Source: Desulfomonile tiedjei
Lineage (GTDB): Bacteria > Desulfobacterota > Desulfomonilia > Desulfomonilales > Desulfomonilaceae
Direction: 5' to 3'
Length of the DNA stretch: 64,000 nt
NCBI GenBank assembly: GCA_016212925.1
Contig: JACRDF010000015.1
Span: 124,001 to 188,000, forward strand
This document shows, one piece after another, positions 35,665 to 44,724 of this stretch. Made by a program: the position numbers and the translations under genes. The notes under the pieces were generated by a model. The model was not told where the DNA came from, searched no databases, and saw only the letters and a program-made list of their open reading frames with translations. Each line of letters starts with the position of its first letter. The stretch's first letter is position 1.

Positions 35665-35684
35665 TTGTACAATAAATTGTACAA
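35665..35684. promoter_or_regulatory. YefM-type operator (inverted repeat)
   Basis: TTGTACAATAAATTGTACAA is a perfect palindrome built of two TGTACA cores, the known target hexamer of YefM antitoxins. It lies 25 bp before the antitoxin ATG. It should let YefM and YefM-YoeB repress the operon. Confidence 0.8.
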
Positions 35685-35709
35685 TTGAGACTGAGCAGGA
35701 GGACCGCTC

Positions 35710-35961
35710 ATGAACGCTCTGACATACTCACAGGCCCGTATTGATCTAGCCAAGATGATGGACAAGGTCTGCGACGACCACTCTCCCATCATCGTCACAC
35801 GAAAGAATCGACGATCGGTGGTAATGATATCTCTTGAAGATTACGAAGCTCTGGAAGAGACGGCCTACCTTCTGAAGAGCCCGAAAAACGTGCGAAGACT
35901 CGTTGAGTCCATAGCGGAACTGGAATCGGGCGGCGGGACGGAACGGGAATTGGCCGAATGA
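35710..35961 (+). CDS. yefM: YefM-family antitoxin (Phd/YefM)
   Basis: An 83-residue antitoxin. MNALTYSQARIDLAKMMDKV is the Phd/YefM DNA-binding start, and RKNRRSVVMISLEDYEALEE its core. The C-terminal part (LLKSPKNVRRLVESIAELE) would wrap the toxin. AGGAGG precedes the ATG, and the stop overlaps the toxin start (ATGA). It binds and inhibits YoeB and represses its own promoter. Confidence 0.93.
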   Translation: MNALTYSQARIDLAKMMDKVCDDHSPIIVTRKNRRSVVMISLEDYEALEETAYLLKSPKNVRRLVESIAELESGGGTERELAE

Positions 35962-36212
35962 AGCTTATTTTCTCCGAACATGCTTGGGAAGACTACCTGT
36001 ATTGGCAGCGGACCGACAAAAGGATACTAGGGCGAATCAACACGCTCATCAAGGAAATCCAGCGGTCTCCTTTTGAAGGGATCGGAAAGCCTGAGCCCCT
36101 AAAACATGCCCTGTCCGGCTACTGGTCCCGCCGCATTAATGAAGAACACCGGATCGTGTACAAAGTAGAATCGGAATCTCTTCTGATCGCTCAGCTCAGA
36201 TACCACTACTGA
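35958..36212 (+). CDS. yoeB: YoeB-family mRNA interferase toxin
   Basis: An 84-residue ribosome-dependent RNase. The YoeB pattern is complete: FSEHAWEDYLYWQRTDKRIL, IKEIQRSPFEGIGKPEPLKH, LSGYWSRRINEEHRIVYKVE, and the C-terminal RYHY. The catalytic Glu, Arg and His near EEHR and the final HY are present. It cleaves mRNA at translating ribosomes when free of YefM. Length is normal and no damage is seen, so the system is likely active. Confidence 0.94.
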   Translation: MKLIFSEHAWEDYLYWQRTDKRILGRINTLIKEIQRSPFEGIGKPEPLKHALSGYWSRRINEEHRIVYKVESESLLIAQLRYHY

Positions 36213-36420
36213 CAGGAAATGTCTGTTCCTCAAACAATTTTTGCCGTCCTGGTCTTGGCCCATTGATTCGGCCAATGAGCCGCTCGATAGCTCAACATGA
36301 GTCAAAAGCCGTAACAACCTCACTTCAAACGCGGCTGATCAATAACAAAAAACGGGATGTCACTGGCCTCTTCACCAATAACATCCCGCCTTATTCGGTT
36401 CATCCATCGATCTTGAATTC

Positions 36421-38625
36421 TTACGTTTTCTTCAGGGCCTCCAGAACGGTCGCAGCGGTAAGCGGGAGACGCCGGATTCGGACACCCGTTGCCTTGAAAA
36501 AGGCATTGGCAACAGCCGGCGCGCATGCAGGAACTCCAAGTTCTCCAATACCGCCGATCTTCTCCGTGCTCTTGACCACGTGGACCTCTATCTCCGGCAC
36601 TTCACTCATCTTGATGACGGGGTAATCGTCGAAGTTGGCCGACTTGACCCCGCCGTTTGCGAATTTGATCTCTTCTTTCAGGACTGTGCTAAGGGCGAGA
36701 ATGATGCCTCCTTCGATCTGTTCGACGATCGGGCCCGGATTGACTGTCGGGCCGCAATCCACAGCCGCCACGATTCGGTGGACCGTGATCTTGCCGGTCT
36801 TTTTGTCCACCGAAATATCGGCCACCTGCGCTGTCCAGGTCCCGAAACAGGCGTGCTGAGCAATTCCTCGCGCTTCACCTTTTGGAATGGGCTTGCCCCA
36901 GCCGGACTTTTCAGCGACCGTCTGCAACACCCGGCTGGCTCTCATATTGTTCTTTAAGCTCGCCAAGCGAAACTCCAGAGGATCTTTCCCTGCCGCGTGA
37001 GCCAATTCGTCTATAAATGATTCAATAACAAAGGCATTGGGCCCGTTCTGGACCGAACGCCAAGGCGCCACAGGGATGGGTAGAGGAGAGATGAGGAATT
37101 CCACGTCGAGGTTCGGGATTTCATACTGGATTTTGTTGTTCCAGTGGGGAGAATTTGGAACATCTGCCAGACCCCACAGGCAATAAAAATCAACGCCATC
37201 CTTTATCATCTCAGCTCTGATGTCCTTCAGAATGGAGGGACTGACAACCTTGTGGGACCATCCACTCAACTGGCCCTGAGCATCGAGGCCGGCTTCGATC
37301 CGGTGGGATGCCGGGGCACGGAAGGCATCGTACTTGATGTCTTCTTCTCGTGTCCACACGACCTTGACCGGTTTCCCCAGCGCCTTTGAAAGAATGACCG
37401 CCTCAACCACAAAATCCGGCCTGGCCCGCCGGCCTAACCCGCATCCCAAGAAGGTGGTATTCACATGGATCTTTTCCTTGGGAAGTCCCGTCACCTTTGA
37501 GCCTACAGCGAATCCCGCCACCTGAGCTTGGATAGGCGCCCAAATGTCGCACCGATCCGCGGTCACTGAGGCTGTACAGTTCATCGGCTCCATTGTGGCA
37601 TGAGCGACACACGGGACGTAATAAGTTGCTGAGAGCTTTTTATTAGCCTCGCTGATGGCCTTCTTCGCGTCGCCCGTTTTCACCGCAGAAGAACCCGGTT
37701 TGTTCAGGTCTTCGATCAGGGACTTCTCCACGTATTCAGTGTCCATGTCCGGAAGGAGACCTTTGTCCCATTTCACTTCGAGGGCATCCCGTCCTTTGAG
37801 GGCCGCATCGAGGGTTTTGGCGCAGACTGCAATACCCATTGGGAGCGGGACAACCTTTTCCACTCCTTTGACCTGCTGCGCCTCTTTCTCGTCATAGGAA
37901 ACGGGCTTCGCTCCGTAAGCAGGTGGCCGTGCTATGACAGCGTAATGTAAATCCTTCAACGTCACGTCCAAACCATAGACTGCCTTACCGCTCACCTTTT
38001 CCGGCACATCCACTCTGGGCATGGTTTTGCCGAGGTATCTGAACTCCGTTTCTTTCTTGAGCGGCGGATCTTTGGGGACCTCAAGTTTGGCCGCTTCCAG
38101 ACAAACCTGGCCGTAGGTGAGTGTGCGGCCGCTCTTCTCGTGCTTCACGGCGCCCATCAGAGCTGTGCATTCTTCTTCGGGGACTTTCCAGTTAGCCGCG
38201 GCAGCTTTGATCAACATGGTTCGGCCGGCTGCGCCCGCTTTTCGCAACGGCTCGTAGAAGCCTCTAACGCTGGCGCTGCCCACTGTAATCTGCGCCCCCA
38301 AAATAGGGCTTTTGTAGTCATCTCCCGCCGGGGCCTGTCGCACCTGAACCAGGTTCCAGTCGGCGTCAAGCTCTTCAGCGATGATCATGGAATGCGCGGT
38401 CAGGACCCCTTGACCCATCTCGGAATTGCCAATGTGCATGGTGACCTTGTTGTCCGGGGTGATGGTGAACCAGGCATTGGGACTGAACTCCGGGATCTTC
38501 CCTGCCGGTTTTTCCGAGGCATTGAGGATCTTGTACCCGAAGGGACTTACGGAAACAGCGAGGGTCAGGCCGGTAACCAGAGAACCCTTCAGAAAGGTAC
38601 GTCTCGTAACAGAGGTGTTACTCAT
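36421..38625 (-). CDS. molybdopterin-binding subunit of a two-subunit molybdenum hydroxylase (IorB-like)
   Basis: A 734-residue xanthine-dehydrogenase-family large subunit of the isoquinoline 1-oxidoreductase beta type. A Tat signal (TRRTFLKGSLVTGLTLAVSV, about 7-26) marks export with folded cofactor. The body has NSEMGQGVLTAHSMIIAEEL, FLGCGLGRRARPDFVVEAVI and the C-terminal GIGELGVPACAPAVANAFFK, where the active-site Glu is expected. It hydroxylates an N-heterocycle or aldehyde with water as oxygen source. The substrate is unknown. It overlaps the [2Fe-2S] subunit gene by four bases. No FAD subunit is present, as usual for this type, which passes electrons to cytochromes. Confidence 0.9.
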   Translation of the reverse strand: MSNTSVTRRTFLKGSLVTGLTLAVSVSPFGYKILNASEKPAGKIPEFSPNAWFTITPDNKVTMHIGNSEMGQGVLTAHSMIIAEELDADWNLVQVRQAPAGDDYKSPILGAQITVGSASVRGFYEPLRKAGAAGRTMLIKAAAANWKVPEEECTALMGAVKHEKSGRTLTYGQVCLEAAKLEVPKDPPLKKETEFRYLGKTMPRVDVPEKVSGKAVYGLDVTLKDLHYAVIARPPAYGAKPVSYDEKEAQQVKGVEKVVPLPMGIAVCAKTLDAALKGRDALEVKWDKGLLPDMDTEYVEKSLIEDLNKPGSSAVKTGDAKKAISEANKKLSATYYVPCVAHATMEPMNCTASVTADRCDIWAPIQAQVAGFAVGSKVTGLPKEKIHVNTTFLGCGLGRRARPDFVVEAVILSKALGKPVKVVWTREEDIKYDAFRAPASHRIEAGLDAQGQLSGWSHKVVSPSILKDIRAEMIKDGVDFYCLWGLADVPNSPHWNNKIQYEIPNLDVEFLISPLPIPVAPWRSVQNGPNAFVIESFIDELAHAAGKDPLEFRLASLKNNMRASRVLQTVAEKSGWGKPIPKGEARGIAQHACFGTWTAQVADISVDKKTGKITVHRIVAAVDCGPTVNPGPIVEQIEGGIILALSTVLKEEIKFANGGVKSANFDDYPVIKMSEVPEIEVHVVKSTEKIGGIGELGVPACAPAVANAFFKATGVRIRRLPLTAATVLEALKKT

Positions 38626-39086
38626 GCCTTTCCCTCCTTTTTCATGATTTGGATGGCCGTCTTGATGCCTTGTTTGATATGGGGATAGGTCCCACAGCGG
38701 CAGATGGTATCATCCATTTTGGTGATGACCTGGTCTGCATCAGGAGTGGGCTTTTCAGAGAGATGAGCCGCGACCTGCATGATCACCCCGGGCTGGCAGT
38801 AACCGCATTGGGGAACTTGTTCCTTGATCCAAGCCTGCTTCACAGGATGGTTTTCGGGAAGCCCCTCAATGGTGGTGATCTTCTTTTTCTGGACCTCGCT
38901 GACGGTAGTCGTGCAAGATCGCACTGCTTTGCCGTCTACATGGACCGTGCAAGTCCCGCATTCTCCGATACCGCAGCCATACTTTGTGCCTTTGAGATCT
39001 ATGTGATCCCTTAGCACCCAAAGCAAAAGCGTATCAGGGGGAACATCCAGATCGTAAACCTTGCCGTTCACGTTAAGAGAGATCAT
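38622..39086 (-). CDS. [2Fe-2S] subunit of the molybdenum hydroxylase (IorA-like)
   Basis: A 154-residue protein. The plant-type cluster motif lies in LKGTKYGCGIGECGTCTVHV, DGKAVRSC (about 32-59). The second cluster is in CGYCQPGVIMQVAAHL and DTICRCGTYPHIKQGI. It relays electrons from the molybdenum centre. It has no signal and is probably exported as a passenger of the Tat-tagged partner. The coupled ATGA overlap with the large subunit supports a 1:1 complex. GGAGGGG precedes the ATG. The 180-bp gap upstream shows no feature. Confidence 0.92.
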   Translation of the reverse strand: MISLNVNGKVYDLDVPPDTLLLWVLRDHIDLKGTKYGCGIGECGTCTVHVDGKAVRSCTTTVSEVQKKKITTIEGLPENHPVKQAWIKEQVPQCGYCQPGVIMQVAAHLSEKPTPDADQVITKMDDTICRCGTYPHIKQGIKTAIQIMKKEGKA

Positions 39087-39266
39087 AGGCCCCTCCTTTC
39101 ATTTGATGGTGAGTTTCCGAAACCTGCTCGTGCCGAATCATGACCCCTCCTTTCGTTGTTACGGGATAGAGGATTGAGATCCTGGTTTTCACGAAATACC
39201 TTCAGAACCTTTCAGTTGTTAGCGGAGCAATGACAGGGAACTGATAATCCCCGCGTGGCTCAACGA

Positions 39267-40346
39267 TTACGCACCTTCAAATATTGAAGGCGGAATTCCC
39301 AAGGATTCACCTAGGTCAGTTAACTCTTTCCTCGTGGCCGGGGCCAAAGGAATCCCGTTCTTCAGGCGTTCGGCTTCGGTTCTCATTTCCGGTTCTCCGG
39401 GCATGAGAATTTCAGTGCAGTTCTTGGCTTTCGCGCTTTCCTTAATGCTCTTGATATAGAGGTCCATCTCTCTTTTGAATTCGTCTCTTCCGATAAAGCA
39501 ATCCGGGTCTATGGCCATGAAAGAATGGCAAGTGCCCTGAATACCCGTCTCATCCTCTTCATAAATTGCTTTGATCCGCCGGGTCCATTTGCCGCCCGCG
39601 AGCACCGCGGTGAGGATTTCATGAAGCACCACCATGCCGTAGCCTTTATGCCCACCCACCGGCATGAGTGACCCTCCTCCTTCATACCCTTCATAGGGGT
39701 CGTCGGTCGGCAGGCCTTCTTTATCCACAGCCCACCCCAGTGGGATTTTCTCTCCTTTTTTCCGGGCCAGGATGAGTTTCCCGGAGGATACAACCCCCAT
39801 GGAAAAATCCAGAACCACAGGGGGATATTCACCAGCGGGCACCGCGTAAGCCATGGGATTATTGCCTATAATTCGCTCCCGGCCGCCCAAGGGGAACATC
39901 ATGGGGGCGGAGTTGGAGACAATATAACCGATGAAGTCCTTCTTCGCCGCCATCATGGGGAAGAGGCCCGCGACGCCGAAATGGCCGCTGTCTTTCACCG
40001 TAACCCAACCAATGCCGAACTCCTCCGCCTTGGCAATGGCTTTTTCCATGGCCCTATAGGCAACTATGTGCCCCATGGACCCGTGAGCTTCCAGCAATGC
40101 GGTTGGGCCTTTATCTTTAATGGTCGTGAGCCGGCACTCTTTGCGAACGTACCCTTTGTTCAGCCTATGGATATAAATAGGAAGGCGCGTGACCCCGTGG
40201 GTTTCGACACCCCGCAGGTCCGACCTCGCGAGAAGGTCGGCAACAATCTCAGCTTCGGCAGCCGGGACTCCCGCTGTCACGTAGGCCTTGCAGCAGAATG
40301 CTCTTAGATCGGCAAAGGAAACCCGCCGAATGGTATCTTCCTCCAT
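39267..40346 (-). CDS. Ldh-family NAD(P)-dependent 2-hydroxyacid dehydrogenase
   Basis: A 359-residue member of the malate/L-lactate/sulfolactate dehydrogenase family, which is unrelated to Rossmann lactate dehydrogenases. Motifs: ARSDLRGVETHGVTRLPIYI with the catalytic His (about 52), VTVKDSGHFGVAGLFPMMAA, GNNPMAYAVPAGEYPPVVLD and GGHKGYGMVVLHEIL. It interconverts a 2-hydroxyacid and a 2-oxoacid. It lies 32 bp after the 4-hydroxybutyryl-CoA dehydratase-like gene and downstream of the kor genes, so its 2-oxoacid may feed the ferredoxin oxidoreductase (inference). Confidence 0.9.
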   Translation of the reverse strand: MEEDTIRRVSFADLRAFCCKAYVTAGVPAAEAEIVADLLARSDLRGVETHGVTRLPIYIHRLNKGYVRKECRLTTIKDKGPTALLEAHGSMGHIVAYRAMEKAIAKAEEFGIGWVTVKDSGHFGVAGLFPMMAAKKDFIGYIVSNSAPMMFPLGGRERIIGNNPMAYAVPAGEYPPVVLDFSMGVVSSGKLILARKKGEKIPLGWAVDKEGLPTDDPYEGYEGGGSLMPVGGHKGYGMVVLHEILTAVLAGGKWTRRIKAIYEEDETGIQGTCHSFMAIDPDCFIGRDEFKREMDLYIKSIKESAKAKNCTEILMPGEPEMRTEAERLKNGIPLAPATRKELTDLGESLGIPPSIFEGA

Positions 40347-40378
40347 AACATACCTCTTTGGTTAAAATCTGCCACACC

Positions 40379-41842
40379 TTATTCGATTCCAGCCAGCCTT
40401 TTTGCACACTTCTTTTTGTAGTTGATGTCCGATTCTCTGAAGATTGTCATACGATGGGCAGCCGGCGAACCTCCACCGTGGATATCGGAGATTGTGTCCG
40501 CGCTTTCCATCGCCATCTTTTCGACCAGCCGCAGCATCTTGACCCTGTTTTCCACCGGAACCCCGGTGGCCCCTTTCAAGTACTTCTTGAGTAACCGGCC
40601 GATCTGCGGGTTGTCAAAGTCCCTTTCGGAAGGCAAATCCGCGACAAACCCGCCGCTCACGTCGATGAGGATGCGGATCACCTCGCTCATTTCTTTTCCT
40701 TCGTGGATTTTCGACGCGTTAGCCAGGACCGAGTCTATGAAGAAAGTCCCCGACGGCTCTCTTTTGCCCTCGTACGAAGCAGCCAGACTACAGCCGTATA
40801 GGGTTTCAGCGGTATGGATCATGTCGATGATCTTCTCCTTGTGATGTCCGGCCTTCGCTGTTCCGTTGTACTCCATCATGAGCAGGGCCGCGCCGGTCAT
40901 GGCATCGATCTTGCCGGATTTACAGCCGCCGTGGGACTGACGATGAAAAGCGGAGAACCGACTCACCATTTCCGCTGCGAATTCCAACTCCCTGAACATG
41001 AACACCCGTTCCCAGGGCACAAACACTTCATCAAAGATGAGTGTGGGACAGTACTTGCTATACCGGACATTGCCGCAATCCACCCCGTCGATTTCACGGG
41101 TATCCATCGAGTTTCTACCCACAACATGAATGAGCCCCTTCGTATCCGCGGGAACTGCAAAGGCCAGGGCGTAATCCTCATCCCCCTTTTGCATGGCCCT
41201 TGTGGGAAGCACAATGACTTCGTGGGCACTCAATGACCCTGTCTGATGAACCTTGGCCCCCCTTACGATGATCCCTTCTTTTGTTTGATCCACCACGCGG
41301 AGGTACATGTCCTTGTCCTCCTGATCGTGAGGGCTCAGGCTGCGGTCCCCCTTTACGTCCGTAACGCTCGCGTTGCCCGTGAGGTCGTTGACCTGCACAT
41401 ATTTCAGGAATTCGGCAAAGCGATCGGAGTAGTTGGTCCCGTATTTTTTGTCGATATCGTAGGTGACGATCGACAGTGTGCAGAGACAGTCCAGGCCTGT
41501 GCACCTCTGGTGACACGTTCCCACGTAGCCTCCGAGTATCCGGTTGATCTTAACCCGCCTCACCAGGTCTTCGATAGAGTGGGGCGGCAGGGTAAACCTG
41601 TTAACCCGACTTCCTGTCAGCGGGCTGATTGCCGTAAAGAGGTCCTGATATGTTTCATCATTGGCCAATTCATAGGTGGCGCCCGTCGCGTTGATACCCG
41701 CACGTATCCTTGGGTTGTTTATCGGATCTTCCAGCTTCTCCCCGAACATGTAAGCCGTGGGTTTCAGCTTCTTCAGGCTTTCCAAGTATTCTTCAAAAGT
41801 CTTCAACGACCTGCCTCCTCCGGACTTATACCAGTTCGCCAT
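40379..41842 (-). CDS. 4-hydroxybutyryl-CoA dehydratase-like [4Fe-4S] flavoprotein
   Basis: A 487-residue HpaB/AbfD-family enzyme. All four cluster ligands known from the clostridial dehydratase are in place: Cys110 and Cys114 in GTCHQRC, His300 and Cys307 in FHRQSHGGC. FAD-fold segments include LIFDEVFVPWERVFMFRELE and DIHGGGSPAAHRM. The known reaction is 4-hydroxybutyryl-CoA to crotonyl-CoA; some homologues act on other acyl-CoAs. Starting at 41842 (AAGGAAA before the ATG), codons 2-5 fall inside an inverted-repeat arm that begins upstream. It lies between the kor genes and the Ldh-type dehydrogenase, all one direction. It is the only one of three homologues here that keeps all ligands. Confidence 0.88.
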   Translation of the reverse strand: MANWYKSGGGRSLKTFEEYLESLKKLKPTAYMFGEKLEDPINNPRIRAGINATGATYELANDETYQDLFTAISPLTGSRVNRFTLPPHSIEDLVRRVKINRILGGYVGTCHQRCTGLDCLCTLSIVTYDIDKKYGTNYSDRFAEFLKYVQVNDLTGNASVTDVKGDRSLSPHDQEDKDMYLRVVDQTKEGIIVRGAKVHQTGSLSAHEVIVLPTRAMQKGDEDYALAFAVPADTKGLIHVVGRNSMDTREIDGVDCGNVRYSKYCPTLIFDEVFVPWERVFMFRELEFAAEMVSRFSAFHRQSHGGCKSGKIDAMTGAALLMMEYNGTAKAGHHKEKIIDMIHTAETLYGCSLAASYEGKREPSGTFFIDSVLANASKIHEGKEMSEVIRILIDVSGGFVADLPSERDFDNPQIGRLLKKYLKGATGVPVENRVKMLRLVEKMAMESADTISDIHGGGSPAAHRMTIFRESDINYKKKCAKRLAGIE

Positions 41843-41956
41843 TTTCCTTATAAGACAGGTGGCATGTCTCTTCCGCTGCGAACGGCGGACCTGACTTCGC
41901 TCCAGAGACATGCCACCTGTCCACCCAAAGTCAGGTTATTTATTGCGAACTGGTAT
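41828..41956. repeat. nested inverted repeats filling the kor-dehydratase gap
   Basis: The outer arms ATACCAGTTCGC (41828-41839) and GCGAACTGGTAT (41945-41956) enclose a perfect 17-bp pair GACAGGTGGCATGTCTC (41854-41870 and 41905-41921). A further pair ACCTGACTT/AAGTCAGGT lies at 41889-41897 and 41928-41936, which could only form a pseudoknot. The left arm codes for the first residues of the dehydratase; the right arm touches the korC stop. It could be a 129-bp miniature element or an RNA structure. Confidence 0.65.
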
Positions 41957-42489
41957 TAGACGTTCATCTCCAGCCCTCTTCGAAAAGCTGCAATATTCAG
42001 TGCCTTAGCCTTTTGTGGAACTGTGGCTTCAATAGCCTTCTCCAGTGCTTGCGCCGACACGATCGGATGCCTTTTAATCAGGGCTCCCAGGATGACGAGA
42101 TTGGCGACGATCAGATCACCCATTTCCTTCTCCGCAATACTCGATGCCGGAACCCGAATAACTTCGTAATTACCCGGCTGAAGTCCTGTCACCCTGTCCG
42201 AGTCAACGATCACCAGCCCTCCCGGCTTCACACGACCGATATGGCGGGGCAAGGCTTCCTCGGCCAAGGCGATGAAAATGTCCGGCCTCCTGACCTGAGG
42301 ATCGGAAATCGGCTTCTCCGAAATAATCACCTCTGCCCTCGCGGAACCGCCTCTTAGCTCGGAACTGTAGGATTGGGTCTGGACCGCCTTCTTGTTTTCA
42401 AAAAGCGTGGCCGCTGTACCGAGAAGTATCCCTGACAGAACCACACCCTGGCCCCCTACCCCGCCTACCATGATTTCCGTACGACTCAT
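41956..42489 (-). CDS. korC: 2-oxoacid:ferredoxin oxidoreductase, gamma subunit
   Basis: A 177-residue protein of the POR gamma domain. It begins MVGGVGGQGVVLSGILLGTA and contains QSYSSELRGGSARAEVIIS and RPDIFIALAEEALPRHIG. It completes the four-subunit KorDABC-type enzyme: 2-oxoacid + CoA + oxidised ferredoxin to acyl-CoA + CO2 + reduced ferredoxin. It overlaps korB by four bases. The specificity (2-oxoglutarate, branched-chain or other) cannot be read from the gamma subunit. Confidence 0.9.
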   Translation of the reverse strand: MSRTEIMVGGVGGQGVVLSGILLGTAATLFENKKAVQTQSYSSELRGGSARAEVIISEKPISDPQVRRPDIFIALAEEALPRHIGRVKPGGLVIVDSDRVTGLQPGNYEVIRVPASSIAEKEMGDLIVANLVILGALIKRHPIVSAQALEKAIEATVPQKAKALNIAAFRRGLEMNV

Positions 42490-43319
42490 CGAGGCCTCCC
42501 CGCGGCTTTTGCCTTGATCCTCTTTATCTCTTCCATCATCTCAGGCTTTTCGATGTCCACAAGTTCCCCCACCACAATCCGGTCTTTCAACTGCTCCGGC
42601 GTCAGACCGGCAGCCTTTTCGATCGAAACGGACCTCTTACGGAAATCCTCCATCATTTGAACGGATCCACTCATGCCGGATTTGCGGCCGAACTGCACCG
42701 GACACTGGGAATGGACCTCAATAAAAGCGAAACCTTTCTTTTGGACGGCTTTCTTAATCGACTTGGTGAGCTGCCTGGCATGAACGGTTGTCCAGCGGGC
42801 CACAAAGGAAGCCCCGGCCCCAATGACCAGGCGTGAGATATCAAAGGAGTTTTCGAAACTTCCGTACGGCGTTGTGGTGGTCCTCACTCCCGGCGGCGTG
42901 GTGGGTCCGGCTTGCCCGCCGGTCATGCCGTATATCCTGTTATTGACGCAGATAACGGTCATTTCCACATTACGCCTTGCGTTATGGATAAGATGGTTGC
43001 CTCCGATGGCCACGAGGTCACCGTCCCCGCTCACAACCATCACTTTCTTTTCAGGAAGGCCCATTTTTATGCCCAGTGCGTAAGCAATGGGGCGCCCGTG
43101 GAGGGAGTGGAGAACATCCGCGTTAAAGAAAGGGCTGGGTATCCAGGCAGCGCAGCCTATTCCCGAGACAAAAACGAATTCGTCCAGGTCCATTCCCAGC
43201 TCGTCAAGGGCCCGCAGGATACTCTGAACCACGATGCCGTTTCCGCATCCCGGGCAATTGGTACTGGAGGTGACTGAAGGCCGGATAAAGCGGTGAAGGG
43301 GATGGATAATTTCCTTCAT
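42486..43319 (-). CDS. korB: 2-oxoacid:ferredoxin oxidoreductase, beta (TPP-binding) subunit
   Basis: A 277-residue subunit. SSTNCPGCGNGIVVQSIL is the N-terminal signature. The TPP/Mg motif is GDGDLVAIGGNHLIHNARRN, followed by VICVNNRIYGMTGGQAGPTT and later KGFAFIEVHSQCPVQFGR. The ATG at 43319 follows AAGGAGG; the long 5' open frame lies inside korA. It overlaps korA and korC by four bases each, so the subunits are made in step. Confidence 0.92.
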   Translation of the reverse strand: MKEIIHPLHRFIRPSVTSSTNCPGCGNGIVVQSILRALDELGMDLDEFVFVSGIGCAAWIPSPFFNADVLHSLHGRPIAYALGIKMGLPEKKVMVVSGDGDLVAIGGNHLIHNARRNVEMTVICVNNRIYGMTGGQAGPTTPPGVRTTTTPYGSFENSFDISRLVIGAGASFVARWTTVHARQLTKSIKKAVQKKGFAFIEVHSQCPVQFGRKSGMSGSVQMMEDFRKRSVSIEKAAGLTPEQLKDRIVVGELVDIEKPEMMEEIKRIKAKAAGRPR

Positions 43320-44470
43320 CGGAGGACCTCCTTGATCTTTTCCAGTATGTCCTCCGGGTCCTGGATCTGCCCGACAAGCCTTGGAGGAAGAAAAGACACA
43401 TCGGCAAAACGGGCCGCGGCTGCCTTGATATACGGGTACATTTGCCCCAGGTTGTTTTCCAGCACTATTACGTGCTTCGCTCGTCCGGCCATTCTCTCGA
43501 TTTCGTGATCCGGGAAGGGCCATACGGTGACCAGACGCAACGTTCCGGCAGGAAGGCCTGCTTCCCGCGCAAGGTGTGCCCCGGTCGCAGCAGCCCGTGC
43601 CACCGGGCCGTAGGAAACGAGGACGACATCTCCTGTTTCGTAATTTCCCTCCACAATCGTAATCTCTTCTTTGTGTTTGAGGATCTTGTTACTCAGCCTC
43701 CTCACGAACAGATCGAGAGAGGACAGGTCAATGAGGTTCCGTTTTCCTGACTCATCGTGGCAGGAACTGGTCACGTGAGCCTTGAAACCTCTCCCAAAGA
43801 TGGGCATCGGGGCGACATCCTCATCAAGAAACCCCTTAATGGTCTGCGGGTCTGTCCCCTGAGCGGGAATCTTTCGGTACATCGTTTTAATCGTTTCAGC
43901 GTCCGGTATGACCACCTCTTCCCGCATATGTCCTACAAAAGCGTCGGCAAGGATGAAGACCGGGGTCCGGTACTTTTCAGCATAGTTGAAGGCCGTGATC
44001 GTGCAATCAAACATTTCCTGAGGAGAAGAAGGACAAAGCGCGATGATCTCGTAGTCCCCATGAGAGCCGTGTTTGGCCTGTACCATGTCCCCTTGCACGC
44101 CAGCGGTGGGCATGCCGGTCGTGGGAGCGCCACGCTGAACGTTGACGATGACGCATGGGGTTTCCACCCCGACGGCAAAGCCGATGTTCTCCGACATGAG
44201 GCTGATGCCGGGTCCCGAGGTTACCGTCATCACTTTCTTACCTGTCCAGGAGGCTCCAATAATGGCGGCAATCGAGCTTATCTCGTCTTCCATCTGAAGA
44301 AAAATACCGCCAACCTGAGGGAGTCTTGCGGCCAGCCGATTGGCGACCTCGGTGGCGGGGGTTATCGGGTAACCCGCTGCGAATTCGCAGCCCGCGGCCA
44401 GGGCCCCTTCAGCGCAGGCTTCATTTCCCATCATAAAGTACCGTCCTGGCCGGACTCTTTCCGCTGTCAT
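43316..44470 (-). CDS. korA: 2-oxoacid:ferredoxin oxidoreductase, alpha subunit
   Basis: A 384-residue subunit with MMGNEACAEGALAAGCEFAA, then GYPITPATEVANRLA, QMEDEISSIAAIIGASWTGK and TVTSGPGISLMSENIG. These are the substrate- and TPP-facing segments of the POR domain I family. The gamma domain is not fused here, being encoded separately. It overlaps korD and korB by four bases. Together they act in the cytoplasm and supply low-potential electrons. Confidence 0.92.
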   Translation of the reverse strand: MTAERVRPGRYFMMGNEACAEGALAAGCEFAAGYPITPATEVANRLAARLPQVGGIFLQMEDEISSIAAIIGASWTGKKVMTVTSGPGISLMSENIGFAVGVETPCVIVNVQRGAPTTGMPTAGVQGDMVQAKHGSHGDYEIIALCPSSPQEMFDCTITAFNYAEKYRTPVFILADAFVGHMREEVVIPDAETIKTMYRKIPAQGTDPQTIKGFLDEDVAPMPIFGRGFKAHVTSSCHDESGKRNLIDLSSLDLFVRRLSNKILKHKEEITIVEGNYETGDVVLVSYGPVARAAATGAHLAREAGLPAGTLRLVTVWPFPDHEIERMAGRAKHVIVLENNLGQMYPYIKAAAARFADVSFLPPRLVGQIQDPEDILEKIKEVLR

Positions 44471-44724
44471 CTCTTCACACGTCTTTTTCGCGTTTTCGCG
44501 GCCACAGCGATGGCCAAATCCGGGCAGAAAATCATGCAGTTCTCACACGAGGTACATGACTCCGGCTCGGATATTTCCGGAGGACGGTAGCCCTTCCGGT
44601 TCAGTGTCGCCGCGGGCTTGAAAACCTCATTTCGGCAAACGCTGAGGCAAATACCGCACCCCTCGACACCTTTGCACAACTCCTGGTATATCCTCACCTT
44701 ACTCACTGATATTTTGTCCTCCAT
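44467..44724 (-). CDS. korD: 2-oxoacid:ferredoxin oxidoreductase, delta (ferredoxin-like) subunit
   Basis: An 85-residue protein with two [4Fe-4S] motifs. The second is standard, CTSCENCMIFCP. The first reads CKGVEGCGICLSVC, that is C-x5-C-x2-C-x3-C with no following Pro, longer by three residues than the usual C-x2-C. It should pass electrons from the TPP subunit to ferredoxin. A basic tail (KTRKRRVKR) ends it. It is first in the korDABC run. The 325 bp upstream (44725-45049) hold no convincing gene. Confidence 0.88.
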   Translation of the reverse strand: MEDKISVSKVRIYQELCKGVEGCGICLSVCRNEVFKPAATLNRKGYRPPEISEPESCTSCENCMIFCPDLAIAVAAKTRKRRVKR

